Origin: Daphnia pulex | Lineage: Eukaryota; Arthropoda; Branchiopoda; Diplostraca; Daphniidae | Assembly (NCBI RefSeq): GCF_021134715.1 | Contig: NC_060024.1 | Span: 11,842,001-11,906,000, forward strand | Length of the DNA: 64,000 nucleotides | Direction of reading: 5' to 3' | Shown here: positions 1 to 13,737 of the stretch, piece by piece | Position numbering within the stretch: position 1 is the first letter of the stretch | Layout: each line of letters opens with the position of its first letter | The notes under the pieces: model-generated | Databases searched by the model: none | The model's input: the letters and a program-made list of their open reading frames with translations, nothing else | What the model was told of the DNA's origin: nothing | Made by a program: the position numbers and the translations under genes

Positions 1-3000
1 CGTACTTTTCAAGCCAGCAAGAAGATTTCGAAGAATCTTGAATTCACTACTCATCGACAGCCGGGCCGGACTTGCCAGTTTATCTAATTTTCATTCTTTC
101 CTTAAGCTCTAACAGCTCTCCTTTTTTTTTGTTTTATTTCTCTGATTTTTTTTTTCTTTCAATTATGTGCTATATCCCGCGCCATTTTTTTTTTGTTCCT
201 TTTAAATCGGCAACTTCTACTTCTTTATAACATATGAGACAAAATCGATATTTACTCGCATTGCTTTGATAATTTTCACAGAAGAATGCTATTATTTATA
301 GCCAGGTTTCTTTTTTTATGTCTTATTTATTGATTTCGCACAAGAAGAAGGGGCATTTCTTTCTTCTGTTTCCTTTATGATTATGGCCCGGCTTGTTTTT
401 TGTTTTAAAAAAGAGAAAACAATTCGCGCTCCTTCGATTCTGTTCTTTTATTTTCCTTGCTCTTCTTTCATTTTTTTTTCTGTCTATTTTGCGTGGAGAA
501 CCTTGTTAGACCTATGGAAACATGTGCTTGTACAGTTCATCCTGTTGGAAAACAAACGAAAAAAAAAATGGAGCAGAAGGAATACCAATCATATGCAAAT
601 ATCCCCGTACGTTACATCCAACTTTATTGTCATTGTCTGTCTATTGCTTTTGAAGGAAGGAGAAACTCGAGTGAGAAGAAGAAGAAGAAGAAGAAGAAAG
701 AGACGGGGCGAAAAAGAAGAAGAAAGAACTAGTGCCACCGGTTGTATCGCTGGATATCCGGAAGTGTCGTCCCCTTTTTTTTCTTTTTTCATCCGCTTTT
801 CTTTTTCTTTCGTCTTTCGTCACAACCGACGACACGAGCTGCTATGTGTGTTGTGTTTTGTTTTGTTTCATTCATCACCATTGATGACGTTTAGAAATTT
901 GCATGTGAATTTTTATGAAACAGTGGAGGAGTTGTTTTGTTTGTGGACGAGGGCAATCACGTGACCTGTGCATATTAACATGACATGACAAAAATTCAAA
1001 CGATGCAAAAAAAAATAATAATAATTACTCGAAATTAAGATAAGATAAGTTGAAAAAAAAAAACAAAGAAAACCAACTTTACGTTCCTTTTTTATTCAAA
1101 TACTTTGAACTGTGGATGACTGCGGCAGGTACGCGTATGACGTTTGCTTCTCATATTTCTTATCCATATGTATAACCCCAACGTCACACACACACACACA
1201 CTGCGTATATTATGCTGTGTAATTATATAATTAGCCTTGCTTTGTATGAAAACAAAAACCGAGAGAAAAATCGTCGAGCGATTTGCAGTAAACTTAGAAG
1301 TTTCTATTGTCTTATCAAAAATCTTCTTCGATTTTGTTATTCTTTTCTTCCCTTTTTTTTTTTTTTTGGTTTGCCAGACCGATTCGCTGCGTACATCAGA
1401 GAATTTAAGGTGGCAATCCTACATGCAGCAGCCCGGCAATATGCACCCAAGAATGTGTGTGTTATATACCATCCAGCCGGGCGGAGGGAGAAGTGATAAC
1501 ATCATATTATATACGATACTGCCGACTTGTGCATGGAGAGAGAAAGAGGCCAAGAAATAAAGAAGGGAGGGTAACCGTTCTAGAATGTCGTAAATATTGG
1601 TTGGTTTGAAATACATTCCCATAAACTGCGTTGCGTAACTGCTGATGGCCTTCCCCCGGCGTGCGCAACATGGAGATCGACGAGTGAATATAACCGATGC
1701 ACACTTTCAGGCTAGATGCCGACATCTAGTACGGCTTGATTACGTGAAACCACGCAAGTAATTTACGATATCGTCGACGATTCTGGTGGCTCTCTGCTCT
1801 ATGTACTCTCATTGCGATGCATTTTCCAAACAGTTTCAATATAATCCCGCGCGGGTGTACTTGTGTACATCATATAGAGCCCCAGCAGTTGGGAATTCCT
1901 GTGGAATCCAATCATATTCCCAGGTCATTGAATATTTAGCCGAGTCAGCTCTCTCCTCCGAGTCAGCTATTGTATCTAATATTATTCACATTCTTGCCAT
2001 GTAATAATCTAAAGTATCTCTGTTATTTCTAACTATTTGAATGGATTGCGGTCTTTTAGAACTTGAGCTCGGTGCAGTAGATAACTAGCTAGCGAGTGCA
2101 GCTAGCGAAACTGTAATTGAATATCAAGTTAGACAAAGAACAACTACTATATATAGTACTCTCTACTCTGTATAAGGAGCGCTGGGGCGGTAGCTTTCTC
2201 TCAACAAATGCATGTCGTCGTTGGATGACAGGAGTGGCGGCGGCGGCGGCCAACATCCCGGCGCTAACTTGGCTGGTGACTGCACCGACGACGAGCAATA
2301 AATCCCGCAGCCAATCTAGGGTCCGTGCCACTCATCAGTGGACTTGTATATGTACTTCGCGGGGTATAGCGGGAGAAGCGTATCACGAAGAAGAACTTGA
2401 AAAGTAAAATTAAAAAAAGAAGCTCATTACTTTTCGTTTCCAGAGTGATGATTCCCGCCCGCGCCGAGAGTCCGTTTCGTCTAATTAAATTGTAATAATA
2501 ACTGACGTACACACAAAAACACGTATATACAGTAGTAGTATAGTAGTAGACGGGCCACTCCTTTGGTAAAGAATGATGGGTAAATTGTTATTTTTATTTG
2601 AAAAAATAAAATAAAATAAATACGAAATCCCTGCGGGAATCACGATTTTGTCCCGACCGATTGATCTATATACGACCAAGACAATTTGATTTCTGAGCAG
2701 CAGCAACTTATTTTCGTTTTTTTTTTCTTCTAAACTATTTTGTGTCGTTCAAAACTTTTCTAACCCCCCCCCCCTCTTCCACCCCACCATCCGATCGAGT
2801 GATTCCCGAACGTACTTTTGAAAAAGAAAAAATAACAAAATCGCAGTAAATAGTGGACTGTGTGTGTTGCCGGTTGGCTGGTTAATTGCTGGCAGGAGCC
2901 CCTCGAGTTCACGGGAAATGGCCAAATCGAGTTTGAAAGTTGAACGATTGACGTTGCGTGCGCAGCAGAGACATTGCCGCTCGTGAGCGGCTCTTATTCG

Positions 3001-3601
3001 GCCGCCGAACTCTACGGAAGTGACGCGATGCAGCGCGGTCCCCCTCCAGTTTTATGTATTTCGGATGGAAACACAACATTCGAAGTTGCTTTCCTTCCTC
3101 CTACATGTAGTAGTAATTACAGTCCTGTCTACAATCCCGCGTCTGGAAAAGGAAAAAGGAAAAAAAAATACGACAAACAAAATAGGAGCGCGGGATCAGC
3201 GTGAAGGGACAACCTGAAACAAGTCACGTCCTGCTGGTAAGATCGTTCAATATCATCCGTACGCGATCCGCATTCAGGTGAACTGTGCACACGACGTGAA
3301 CTGCTTGCCTGACGATCGCAGATGCAGCAGCAGCGACGCCCCAACCACAAAAGCGGATACTTCACGACGTCTTCTTACATGTACTGCACCAGCCAGACAT
3401 AAGAAAAAGAGAGAAGAAGAAAGTAGTATACATTTATATATTATCCTTGTTAAAGGGACGAATAAAAGAGGCCAATAAGTCCGCAAATTAAAAATGGTAG
3501 GTACTACCAATCATTATTTCCTTTCGGTTCATCCTGTGATTAGAGAGCCGGAAGGATAACTGACAATTGTCACAGTTCTCTAGTCGACACCATCTCTATA
3601 T
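1..3601. other. Non-coding DNA with simple repeats
   Basis: I see no convincing coding region here. The open frames are short and follow homopolymer T/A tracts, GAA or CTT runs and CA/GT runs. Base texture is like the introns of the EGF gene further right, so this could be upstream regulatory DNA or 5' introns of that gene; that is inference. A TCACGTGAC E-box-like site lies at 957-965, and a (CA)n run at about 1185-1201. Confidence 0.6.
675..698 (+). repeat. (GAA)8 microsatellite
   Basis: Eight GAA units are read directly. The open frames over it on both strands are poly-Arg/Lys or poly-Ser/Leu artefacts of the repeat. Confidence 0.9.
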
Positions 3602-3694
3602 TGTTACGGGTGAAAGTTGGGCTGAATTCTGAGTATTAACAAATTCAGGCGAAGACGAGACGATTTCCGTCTTTCTGTGTAGACCTTGGTCTTT

Positions 3695-3726
3695 CTGCGT
3701 AGACCTTGGTCACAAGGTCTACGCAG
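3695..3726. repeat. Perfect hairpin in LTR U3
   Basis: CTGCGTAGACCTTG (3695-3708) is mirrored as CAAGGTCTACGCAG (3713-3726) with a 4-base loop. Pairing extends two more T/A pairs outward. The left arm is itself the second copy of a 20-base tandem repeat starting near 3670 (first copy CTGTG, second CTGCG), so the U3 carries three copies of the motif, one of them inverted. Confidence 0.9.
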
Positions 3727-3763
3727 AAGTCATTAGTAGAAGTAAATGTTAGTAGGAGGGGGG

Positions 3764-3800
3764 TATATAAGAGGTCAGAGCCAGTGACCAAACATTCATT
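3764..3800 (+). promoter_or_regulatory. LTR core promoter (TATA plus initiator)
   Basis: TATATAA at 3764-3770 is followed by TCATT at 3796-3800. The spacing is what is expected of arthropod RNA polymerase II core promoters. It would define the U3/R border of the LTR. Confidence 0.6.
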
Positions 3801-3943
3801 CTCATTCTTATTCTGTAGTCTGTAGTATCTTGGAGGTATTGGAGGTCGTAAGCACTATCTTATTTCTTGTTCGAGTATTATTTGTGTGTCTTGTCTTTTT
3901 GTGTCGTCTTGTATTATTTGTGTGTCGAAGTTAATTGGAGGTG

Positions 3944-3949
3944 AATAAA
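3944..3949 (+). terminator. LTR polyadenylation signal AATAAA
   Basis: A canonical AATAAA lies 30 bases before the LTR end, placing the R/U5 border close to the 3' end. Confidence 0.55.
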
Positions 3950-3979
3950 GAGTGCCGAGCGAAAAAGAGAGTCGCAACA

Positions 3980-6900
3980 ATATACTAAACTGTTGGGGGG
4001 AGAGGCCTTTAGGCGTATATCTTTTACAGATTTAGACACAAAGTAGTACTCTAAACAAAACACCTCGGCTGCTATTTGGAAACTGCCAGCCGTCGGCACC
4101 GTCGTCGTCGTTTCCATAACTGCCATCCATCCTTTCTTTTTCTTCCGGTCTACAATTCTAAAAGGGTATATACAGAGTTGTATAGAGGCTTGAGAGCTTA
4201 GAGCTCTGCGAGGAGAGAGAGTCTAGGAGATTTCAGACGGGGCCAGGGTGGCTGCTGGTTGCCACCTAATCCTGGAGAGCAGAAAATCTCTTTGGGCCGG
4301 AGTTTCCCAACTAAATCTTTTTTTTTTTTTTTTTTTCTTTTTATTCTTCGATCGTCATCATTTTCTTTTGAGTTGACTTGTGCTGCAAGGACCCTGGACT
4401 TGAAGAAGTTTTTTGGTGGGGGGGTTATTGACGAGGGGTGGAGGAGAATAAGAGGCCAGCGATATACTGTATCTTATAGTAGTACAACTCTGTTGGCATT
4501 GGGCCGTTTTGTTCGACCGTTTGACACACTGGAAACATGGGCGATCGAAGAGAAATGAAATATTCAAACCCAACATTGTCCATATTTTCTTGGCATGGCT
4601 TTAATGGAACTGTCTGGGCCAGAGTCCAGAGAGTATACCCAATGAACTTCTTAGATATACATTTCCCCGCGATTTGATTTGCAAAAATGTTTGGATAGTA
4701 TTATTTTAGCGGCGGATGCTGGGAAATTCCGAGTGTTTGCTGGCGCCTCTATCTCATCTCATATTCGATTTGAATCAGGAATCAAAACTTGATGGACTAT
4801 TGAGTGATGAGGGTGAATAAGGGATAGACGATTATCGAATTCCGATTATTCGACCTTATGCATATAGACTCTCTCGCTCTTTCCTGTGTGAGACTATATT
4901 CCCAACTCTTTCCATCTCCGGTATCCGGATATCCTCTTTTCCCCCACGCCGTCCTCTCCTAAATTCCGGTCGGAATCGCAATCATAACGATAATAAAAAA
5001 AAGAAAAGAAAAAGAAACGGCGGGGAGAGAAAAAAAAACAAACAAAATCAATATGACATTAATAAACAAGAAGAAGAAAAGAAAAAGTTGGAAGATTTGT
5101 CCAAACAGAAAGAGATAGAAAAGAGGGTGGAAAGAGCTGCTGGAAGATGTCGGCTATAAAACACAACGACGGCCTTGTTATACAATAAATAAGTCGCCGA
5201 ATGTAAAAGAATCGCGTGTTTATAGAACGACATTTAAAACCTATATAAAAACAAAGAGCTTTATAGACGGCACGGCGCGCAGCACAGTAAGAAATTGAAC
5301 TGGATGGAAATTTTGTTTTTTCCCTCCCCTGCGTCTGATCTGTTATTTTTCTTTCTCTTTTGTTCTCAGCTCTCTTATTCTTTTACTTCAAACCGTCTTG
5401 ACGATTTCCATCGATCGGCAATTACCAGAGGCCTATAAAGTGTACATATATACCAACAGCAGAGAGAGAGAGAAAGAGAGCTAGAGACGGCTGGTTTTGA
5501 CGGCCCTGTTAAAGAACAGCTGCTGTGCTGCTGCTGGCTCTATATACACCCGTATATAATATCTTCATCCTTTTCTCTTGGCGCATTTTTTGGAACGGAA
5601 TTTCACAACTCGTCTGGACTGGACGGATGGCCGAATCATCAATCACACGACTGCTGGGAATCTATCGAGCTATTATTCAGAGAGAAACGAGAGAGTTAAA
5701 AGAAGTTGCAACGAACTTTGATGATGGATCGTCCGTATCTATACACATAACACCGGATCACGTAAATCCATCCCAGTCAAATGTCCGATGGGCTGTGTTA
5801 TAAAGTAGCCGTGTCGCGTCGGACCAGTTATATCCACCATTTCGTTTCATTTTTTTTTTCAGACACAAAAACTGTGGTGGAAAATCGAAGAGACGAGATA
5901 AGCGGATCGATCTGTGCGATAAACATTTTTTTTATTTTTGAATTTCGCGCCAAAAATCTTCGTACAGACATTTAAAATTCTTCACGTGTGTCCCACTTGG
6001 ACCTGGGCCAACACCTTCAAGGCCAAAAAAGGACCCTGGTCTTTATGTATTTCCAGACAATAAACATATCGGGTGAACAACGAAACCTCATTTGATCGGG
6101 CTGGCGCTGTCACAGGGTCCGCCTGGACCATTTCTGTTGATTACTATGAGCAGCAATCTTCTCTTGTATAGTGTCAACTTTTATCTTTTCTCTGGGATAT
6201 AAAAATTGGTGAGGGAAAAGAACCGGGCCAGGGTTTCTGGGGCAATCTAGTCTTACTTCACTTTCTCGTTGATTGCCCTTTTTGCCCAGTGCCCAGGCTG
6301 ATCGACCCGCGGCGATCCGGAGGAGAATAAAATTTGTCTTTTTCTTTTTTTTCTAGAGGTTCGATTTCCGCTCTACAGGATTTCCTGGCGGATATAGCCG
6401 CACAATTTTGCATAATCTCAGCCCAGTACTTCCCTTCTGCTGCTGCTGCCAGTTTCTCTTGATGTTTCTACATCTAATTATATACCAGCAGACATTTCAC
6501 AATCAATTATACTAAAGCGGCTTATTCCGTCGGCTGCTGTGTGTATTATACTATTCTATCCGGTGATGCTGGCACGGCCCCGGAGTCTATCCCTGATGCA
6601 TGTTGATACAAAAGTTAACGCACTTCAATGCCCGCCCGTTTTCACCACCACCTAACTTGGCTGGGCCCCGCCACGTTCAACTCTCTCTCCACATCACGTC
6701 ATTATCGATTCATTTTCTATTGAATAAATGATTAGCGTCTAGTCAGCACTGTATAGACAGTATAGCAACTCCGCCAGCAGTTCCGGACATGAGAAAAAAG
6801 AAGCTGCGCGCCCCAAATGGGGTGTGGTGGTGCCAACTTTATAGTCAGTCCGGCAGCAGTATAGCAGCACATACCTTAAATTATTCACGGGATCGAACAG

Positions 6901-9900
6901 GTGTGAATAAATCACGCGTTTCGATGGAGAATAACCTAATTCGCCAAAGTGGCCGAGCTAGTCTTGCACAATTTATGATTGGCGCTTCTGCATATTGTAT
7001 TAAGAAATATGGCAGACGTCACCTAAAAAAAAAACATTTTCGTTCGAATTTTTCGTGATAAAAAAAAGGACCCCCACCTTTTTTTCTCAGATCCCGAAGC
7101 ATCAGCCTTTTTCTAGTACTTTTGAAGCCAAGCCAATAGAGGTTACAGAGTGGTCGCGGCATCGGCTACAGAAAAATATCCAAAAAGGGGAAATAAAAGA
7201 CGCCGTCGAATGTTACCGACGCTTCTTTGGCTCATGGCAAAAGGCCTCGACGTCTTTTATATATACTCGGCCATTCTCGTCGTTTTCTCTGTGATGTGTT
7301 TTTTCTTCTTCTTCTTTTTTCTTTGGTGCGCCATATCATTAAGAAACGTCCATCCAACTGGTTTTTTTTCTTTTTTTTTGGCTTTGACTTTTGAATCGAT
7401 CCGCCCGTCCAGCCGTCCGTATACTCTATATAAGCTCATTGAAGGAGCCTGTGATGGGTTTTTGCTGATTTCAATGTTACGCCGTCACGCCGCCGCAACA
7501 CAGCCGAAATAAAGAAACGCGCGTCTAACCAGTAGGCGTCGTCGTCGCTCTCACCCGCGCTACATGTCAATTCTCTATCGGCCGTGTTGATGATGATTGC
7601 CGCAACCGCCGTATTTCTCTCTATACTAACCCGCGACATTGTTTCCTTATATTTTTATACCACCGTGACCGATATAATAACCTCAACAACGCAGGGGAAA
7701 TAATACTGTGACACACACAACACACAACCTCAGCAGCCGTATACATATAAATATAACTCACAAAGTCCCGATCATTAATGCCAGGCACGTGGATGGGATT
7801 GGGGCCTGGTGGATCGCAGCAGCGTCACTGCTGCGCTGGATGCGCTCCGCAATTTTTTCAATTTTGTTTTTTTTTGTTTTTTAGTTTTTTTTCCGACGGC
7901 AATAAGTTGGGAGTTTTGAGAGAAGAGCATCGCGCTGGAGGGAGGGGGGTTTGCTCGGATGTGTACATCATCAAGACAAAAGGAAGGAAGTTGTTGAGCT
8001 TCGTCGTCTTTATACTCGTCGGAAATCTTCTCACAACAGTCAGGGTGCTGTCGAGTGTGTAGAGGAGAGAGAGACTTTTCCTGCGCAAAGAGTATTGGGG
8101 CTCTCTCTCTCTCCTTGTGTGTGTGTACACAGAACTAGCAGTATATAGAGCAGAGAGCACAGAGCCAGACCAAATGAAGAAATGATGGACGCACCATGCG
8201 ATGAGGAGTGTATACCACCCCGCCTATATATGTGTGTGTGTATAAGAGTCTAAAGACGAGTGGGGAGAGAACTCGGTTGGCTAGAGCCAGCACCCGATCG
8301 ATAACTTACAAACGAGAGAAACGTTCATGCTTGAGACGCGCGGGAGATGAGAGAGAGACTCTCTTATACATACGCAGCTAGACCATCTTTTGCTTTCTCT
8401 CCTCTCCACCCTGCTGCATGCTGCTGTCTTTCGGGGGTGTGCGCCGACACGCTCCTCTCACAACGTCTATGGCAAAAGTGTGTGCAAGCCGGCGTGAGTG
8501 AGATGCAAACCAAGTCGTCGAGAGGATCTCCCTTCATTAACGGCTTGATGCAGACCCCCTTTTTTTTATTATTATTTCCTCAGTGTGGTATAGTATGGAG
8601 AGCGGCCGTGACTTGTTTTTTGTTATCTCTCGATAATAAAAAAAGAAAGGGAATTTGTTGTGTTTTTGTTATTGTTTTTTGTGTATGGGGCGGGGGGATA
8701 TGGATGGGCGGGGTTGATTGTATTATATCTCTCTAGACTAGACGCTGGGGAGATATTAGGTTTGGAGCGTGTGACCCAGTCATCACTCAACATACTGAAC
8801 TGCTGTGCATGTATATCGCAAACATGCTGAATAAACGGTTCTGGCGCCCGTCTCGAGATGTCTATAATATTATATCCAATAATTATTAGACATTTCGACA
8901 AGAGCGACCCGTATAAATCGATCAGACTCGCGCTCTGATCTCTGATGACGTCTCTCTATTCTATAGCAGTGATGTTGTTGAATGATGTGTTTGTTGATCC
9001 GCCTCTATATGGCCCTGTCGGCTATGGGGGGAGGGTTGGCCCAGAAAGAGTTATATTAGAATCTGTTTCGCCCATTGCCTTATGTGTGTGTAGTCATACA
9101 TTCGTCATCGCTCACGGATTCTATATATTTATATGCAAAAGACAGAATGGAGTCAAAAGTAGTCTATATATATTATAGGGAGGAGGATGGTGGGTATTAT
9201 ATACATACTAACTCCCTCCCACCTCCTCCCAACTCCTCAACAGTATGTGTTGTGAGTGTGTACAAGTACATAAACAAGGCGAAAAGGGACAGACAGACAC
9301 ACGCAGGCGTGTCGTTCCTATATGTGTGTATATATACTCTCCACGTCCGCCAACGGGGTGGCAACGCAGAAAGCGTATCCAGCAGCAGCACAGGCTAGAC
9401 GACGACGGTACGAGGGGGTATATCGGCGCCGAGCCCATTCTCACAACCACTCAGTTGGTCACGACGCCTTCTACCGTTCGCCCGTTTTGATTTGTCACTG
9501 TAACACGAGCTCTGATTTTCTTTAGCTCTCTCGACAAACGCAAAGTTGTTTTGATTTTTGCCATCGTTTTTTTTTCTGCCGGGAGGGTTTTGTCTCGTTC
9601 GGTTATTCGCAGCTTCCCGCGACTCTCTTCATCGCCCCGGTGTGTTCATTATTATTACGTAAGTTTCACATTTTTTGACTTGATTCAAATTTTGGACGTT
9701 GTAAATTTTTGTGGGCTCTGCGTTCAATTTTCCCGGACTTGATTCAATTGAAATCAGAATTTAAAATGTCGGTGATTTATTTAAGTAGATTACCGACGCT
9801 CCTGTGCATTTGCGAACGTATATGAACTGGCGTGAGAAAACCAAGGGCCGCATCAAAGTTTGGTGCCATCTTCTTCATTGAAACATTTGCTCCGAGAAAA

Positions 9901-12900
9901 TCAAAAGTCCCACCCACCCTCGCTCGAAAACCCGCCCAAGTTTACTATTAATGCACGTAACATTTCAGATTATTCCCCGGGCGAAACATCCCGGCCTACG
10001 TGGCCAACTCGCGTTCAACCACGTCGTCTCCCATTTAAAGCCGCTTCTCCGTGAATAATCTCCAGCAAGAGTTTGCTGCCCTGGGAAAATAGAATATGCT
10101 TAGATATTACCTTTTGCTTGATGATGAGTCCCATCTCGAACATTTCTCGAGGCGACAGTTAACACTCTTATAGCGCCAATGATGATGACAAGGAGCGTCA
10201 CACAGCTCGACACATTCGCTTTTAAGCGTTAAGTAGTAGTATTTGAACCCCCACCACTGGGTCTATCTATCCACCCGATGGGGTGGGGTGGGGCGGTGGG
10301 GTGGAGCAGGGGCTTGACGAGATTGTCGACACAAGTCGATCACGAACGAGACGGTGCCAGCACTTAACGTCTTGGCAAGTGGCTTTCGAATATTTGTAGA
10401 AAAAAAGAAAAAAAGAAAATGATGTGGTGATGTCTAAAAATAATAATTTGGTTTTTCCCGCCGTGTCATCGGAAGTGGTCCTGGGCAAAGTGGGATGAGA
10501 GTTGTCTTTCAGAATCAACACGATCCTCCACTTGTGATTGTGTGTGTGTTTGTTTTGGGTCGATAGATGATGATGACACTGTCCCGGATTTCGCTGGTGA
10601 TTGGGGCGGGCCTCAATAGCTCGTTACCACTACACACTCTTGTTACTAGTAGACTCTCTCTCTCTCTCTGTGTGTGGTGGTCTCTGTCTTTCGTCAAGTG
10701 CCACCTCTTAGCCTTGTGCCTGACAGCAGAATCGTCCCAGCCATGTGAGAAAAGGAGGATATACACAGAATCAATGTGTGTAAAAAGCAGAGAGAGAGAG
10801 AGAAACTTTTGGACGTGTACGTATGGCAGGTTGTATAACCGACGCAATCCCCATGACCCATCAAGCAACGAGGAAAGAAAGAGTATAGGGAACAAACGAC
10901 GATGTATACTATATATATATATAGACTGTGCGTTTCGGGTGATTAGCCGCAGATAACGAGCCCCGCTGATGTCGGGCACACGCCACACAGTCTCGCTTAT
11001 ATTCGTTATTGCCGGCAGTTTGCGTCGTCGTATGTACGTAATAAATAATAAAAGAAAATACACGCTGGGAATATACCAGAGTATAACAGTCTCGTTTCAC
11101 CGTATATAGTATACTTGAGTAGGATGTAAGTGCTTTAGAAATAATTACGATCATTACCATATTTTGGATTACGTTATTAAAGCCCTCTACTATAGCGCTT
11201 TATGACGCATTGAGCGTAAATGAACGACTAAAAAGCTTCTGGGGTCAAGTTGACGTTGTTTTCTAGTTATTGTCTTTATTAAGGATTTAAAATTTAATTA
11301 CGAAAGACAACTCCCAGATGGCTCACGCGAAATTTCATAAAAAGACGAGAAATAAGCTACGACGACGCACCAAACAAAAGTTGCAGCAACAAGGTTGGCG
11401 GGCAAACTTGTTTTTTGTTAGCCTCGCCCAACTTTATTTCTGTTTTTATTTGTGAAAACTCTGAAATTGATTGGAGCAAGTTATTGTCTGACAGTTTGTA
11501 GATGTGAGTAATAACTTTAGTATTCTCAATTTCAAACTACGAGGAATCACAAGGGTAGTTATATTATTATGAAATTGCATGGTAACAGGTGTCCATTAGT
11601 GATAAATTATAGGCGGGAAATAGGTTCGAGTGAAATGGTCTGCATCAGTGAAAGATGTCTGCTGCTGGTACTATCATGTGCTGGTATGTTGCAGTCATGA
11701 CAGGGGCTGAAAAACCGATAGTGCTTCAACTTTTTTATTGCTGGCTACAGCATTAACATGGTATTATATGTAAGTTACTCTTTTTTCATACTTGATATTT
11801 TGTGAACTTGATGTAACATTTGTTTGATTCATGTCCTGTGAATTAAGGGTGAACGCTTTCAATTAAAGTGTTCCTGATAGCATATTCAATGGCTGGTACA
11901 ATCAAACTCAAAATAACTAATAGAGATTAGAGAAACATCAAACCTGTAAGTCATAAGTGTTTAAGATATTGTATTAAGTTAGATTAGAAATAATTATGAA
12001 TTTGAGACGATTCAAGCTAGGAAACCGATAACTCATCCAAGTCAGGTTGTTATTTTAAGAGTGTCTAGTATTATACCCATTATTTAACCCTTTTTTAAAC
12101 CATTCTAACTGTGCATCTATCCCAAGCAATCATTATGTAGAGAATTATTGAAAAAAAAAAATTTTGTTTTGAACTGGGTGAGTCTACGAAAAAAAATTTT
12201 GAAATGACCATTAAACTATAGCCCTTGTTTCCCCTACAGATAACTTTTTTCGTTGTAGAAATCTCATTACATATCTCGACGTTTTCACTTAACTCCTCTA
12301 TCGCTTAACAGCTCAAATGAAATTTTCAAACCGTTCAGCAGGGCAGTGCAGTGAAGCCGGGCTAAAGCTTTCAGGGTCCAGGTCCCCACTGACCGTGCAC
12401 TGACACATCCATTTAAAATGACGACGGTGCAAAGACAAAGTCTAGCAGCTGGAGGATATGTAGTGAGAGATTTTCAATTGATATGGGACCGACATAAAGT
12501 GTGCAGTGGAACAATTGAATAACTTAAAACCTTACCCCCTCATACCTATGGCTATTTAGTGTGTAGATTGTTAATATACCCGCCCAGGGAGTTAGCTATA
12601 TACATCTAGACTATATAGATGCGCTAGGGCTGTGTGTGTGTCTATCTATAGTGTATATATATATATCTTTGAATCACTCTATCGTGCCACTCTGTCTATA
12701 TAGTTTCTGGTCGGGACGATGTCAATCGTGACGTCAATCCACACGAATATGGTGATGAGTTAATCCCGCCGGGACGTTACTTTGCACGTTCACGCTTTCC
12801 ACGTACACAGCAGCAGCAGCAGCAGCAGAAGCGGAACCGTTTCTGTACACACATTTGGACGTGTCTGCTTTCTTCTTTCTCCTCTAGCTGCATATACATC

Positions 12901-13571
12901 TTGCGTCGGGACGCTTTGTTCATTATTCATGCGTCGTCCAGTTAAGACTCCTTCGACGTCCCCTTTGACTTGAGGTTTACCCCCCTCGCATCGCTTAAGA
13001 GAAAAACCGTCAAAAGAAGGAGGAGGATGTGTTTTTTATTTTTTTTTATTTCTAGACGATTATTATTTCCTTTATGGCAATAAGCATAATGAGGACCTCT
13101 CCGAAGCGCATCTCTTAACAGTTTCTATCGTCTCCGAGTCTCTGCGGGGTTGTTATTTATGGATATCTTTTTATATTTATCTTTTCTCTATTTTCTGCTG
13201 CTGCTGGTTGTTGCTGTCTGCGACATCGTTATCTTTTCCTAGATGATAGGGTGGAAAAGAGATGAGCTTTAAGGATCTCTCCTTCTTTTTTTGTTTGCAA
13301 AAATACAAACGACACGGGAAAAACAGAAGGGAGAATATCGCGCAAAGGGTCTTTATGATTAGGAAACTCTTGTCAATTGTATCAGCGCAGTTGTAGACTG
13401 TGGATGGGGTTGTCCCGCAACTCATATCGTGCTCGTTCAACTGCGTAATTGAAGACACGGGAAACCGTCGACTCAAAGTGAAATGTCGTATTAAGGCCGC
13501 CCAAGCGATCTATACTACGTTGTGTGGGTATCATATTGTGTTGTCTTATTGTCTCTCCCTTATGTTTCCAG
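3980..13571. other. Non-coding DNA left of the EGF gene
   Basis: No reading frame here looks like a real protein; frames are low-complexity or random and lack consistent splice sites. A good donor (exon end at 9658, GTAAGT after it) could end a 5' untranslated exon that splices to the acceptor at 13570-13571. This is a guess from motif quality only. The stretch 11160-12540 is more AT-rich and lacks the CT, GT and TATA simple repeats seen on both sides, so it may be an old insertion, but I found no ends for it. Confidence 0.5.
10280..10301 (+). other. G-quadruplex-prone run
   Basis: Four runs of four G separated by loops of 1 to 4 bases fit the canonical G4 pattern on the plus strand. Confidence 0.6.
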
Positions 13572-13737
13572 GTGCTGCTCGTCGTGGTGGAACGAACCGG
13601 AATAGGAAGAAGAAGAAGAAAAAAAAAAGAAAATTGTTTGGAGGGGAGGTCGACCGATCAAGAAAAGTGGAACAAGGAACAACTTTGTTTGAAAAGATCC
13701 GACATCAACTCTGATTGGAATTCAATCGCCAGAGAAG
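13572..13737 (+). other. Probable 5' UTR of the EGF membrane protein gene
   Basis: A strong pyrimidine tract and CAG acceptor end at 13571, so the exon carrying the start codon may begin at 13572 with upstream untranslated exon(s) to the left. If the acceptor is not used, this is plain 5' UTR. No TATA box and initiator pair stands out directly upstream. Confidence 0.4.

Larger units (their letters stand above)
3602..3979 (+). mobile_element. Solo LTR of a retrotransposon (Ty3/gypsy-like)
   Basis: This 378-base segment starts TGTTAC and ends GCAACA, giving TGTT/AACA inverted ends and canonical TG...CA termini. It is flanked on both sides by ATAT (3598-3601 and 3980-3983), a 4-base target duplication. 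Internally it has a complete U3-R-U5 layout: a TATATAA box at 3764, a TCATT initiator at 3796 about 30 bases later, and AATAAA at 3944. No internal retroviral coding region adjoins it, so it is a solo LTR left by recombination between two LTRs. Family assignment to Ty3/gypsy rests only on the 4-base duplication and end sequence; no protein evidence exists in the window. Confidence 0.85.

Noticed and set aside
957-965. TCACGTGAC site in the left region as an array-type regulatory element
   Set aside because: It lacks the first G of the 10-mer and has no TATA/initiator pair at the expected distance, so it is likely a chance E-box.
10515-11063. 182-codon minus-strand open frame
   Set aside because: It follows CT/GA and TATA simple repeats, has no domain-like composition, and is crossed by equally long frames on the other strand.
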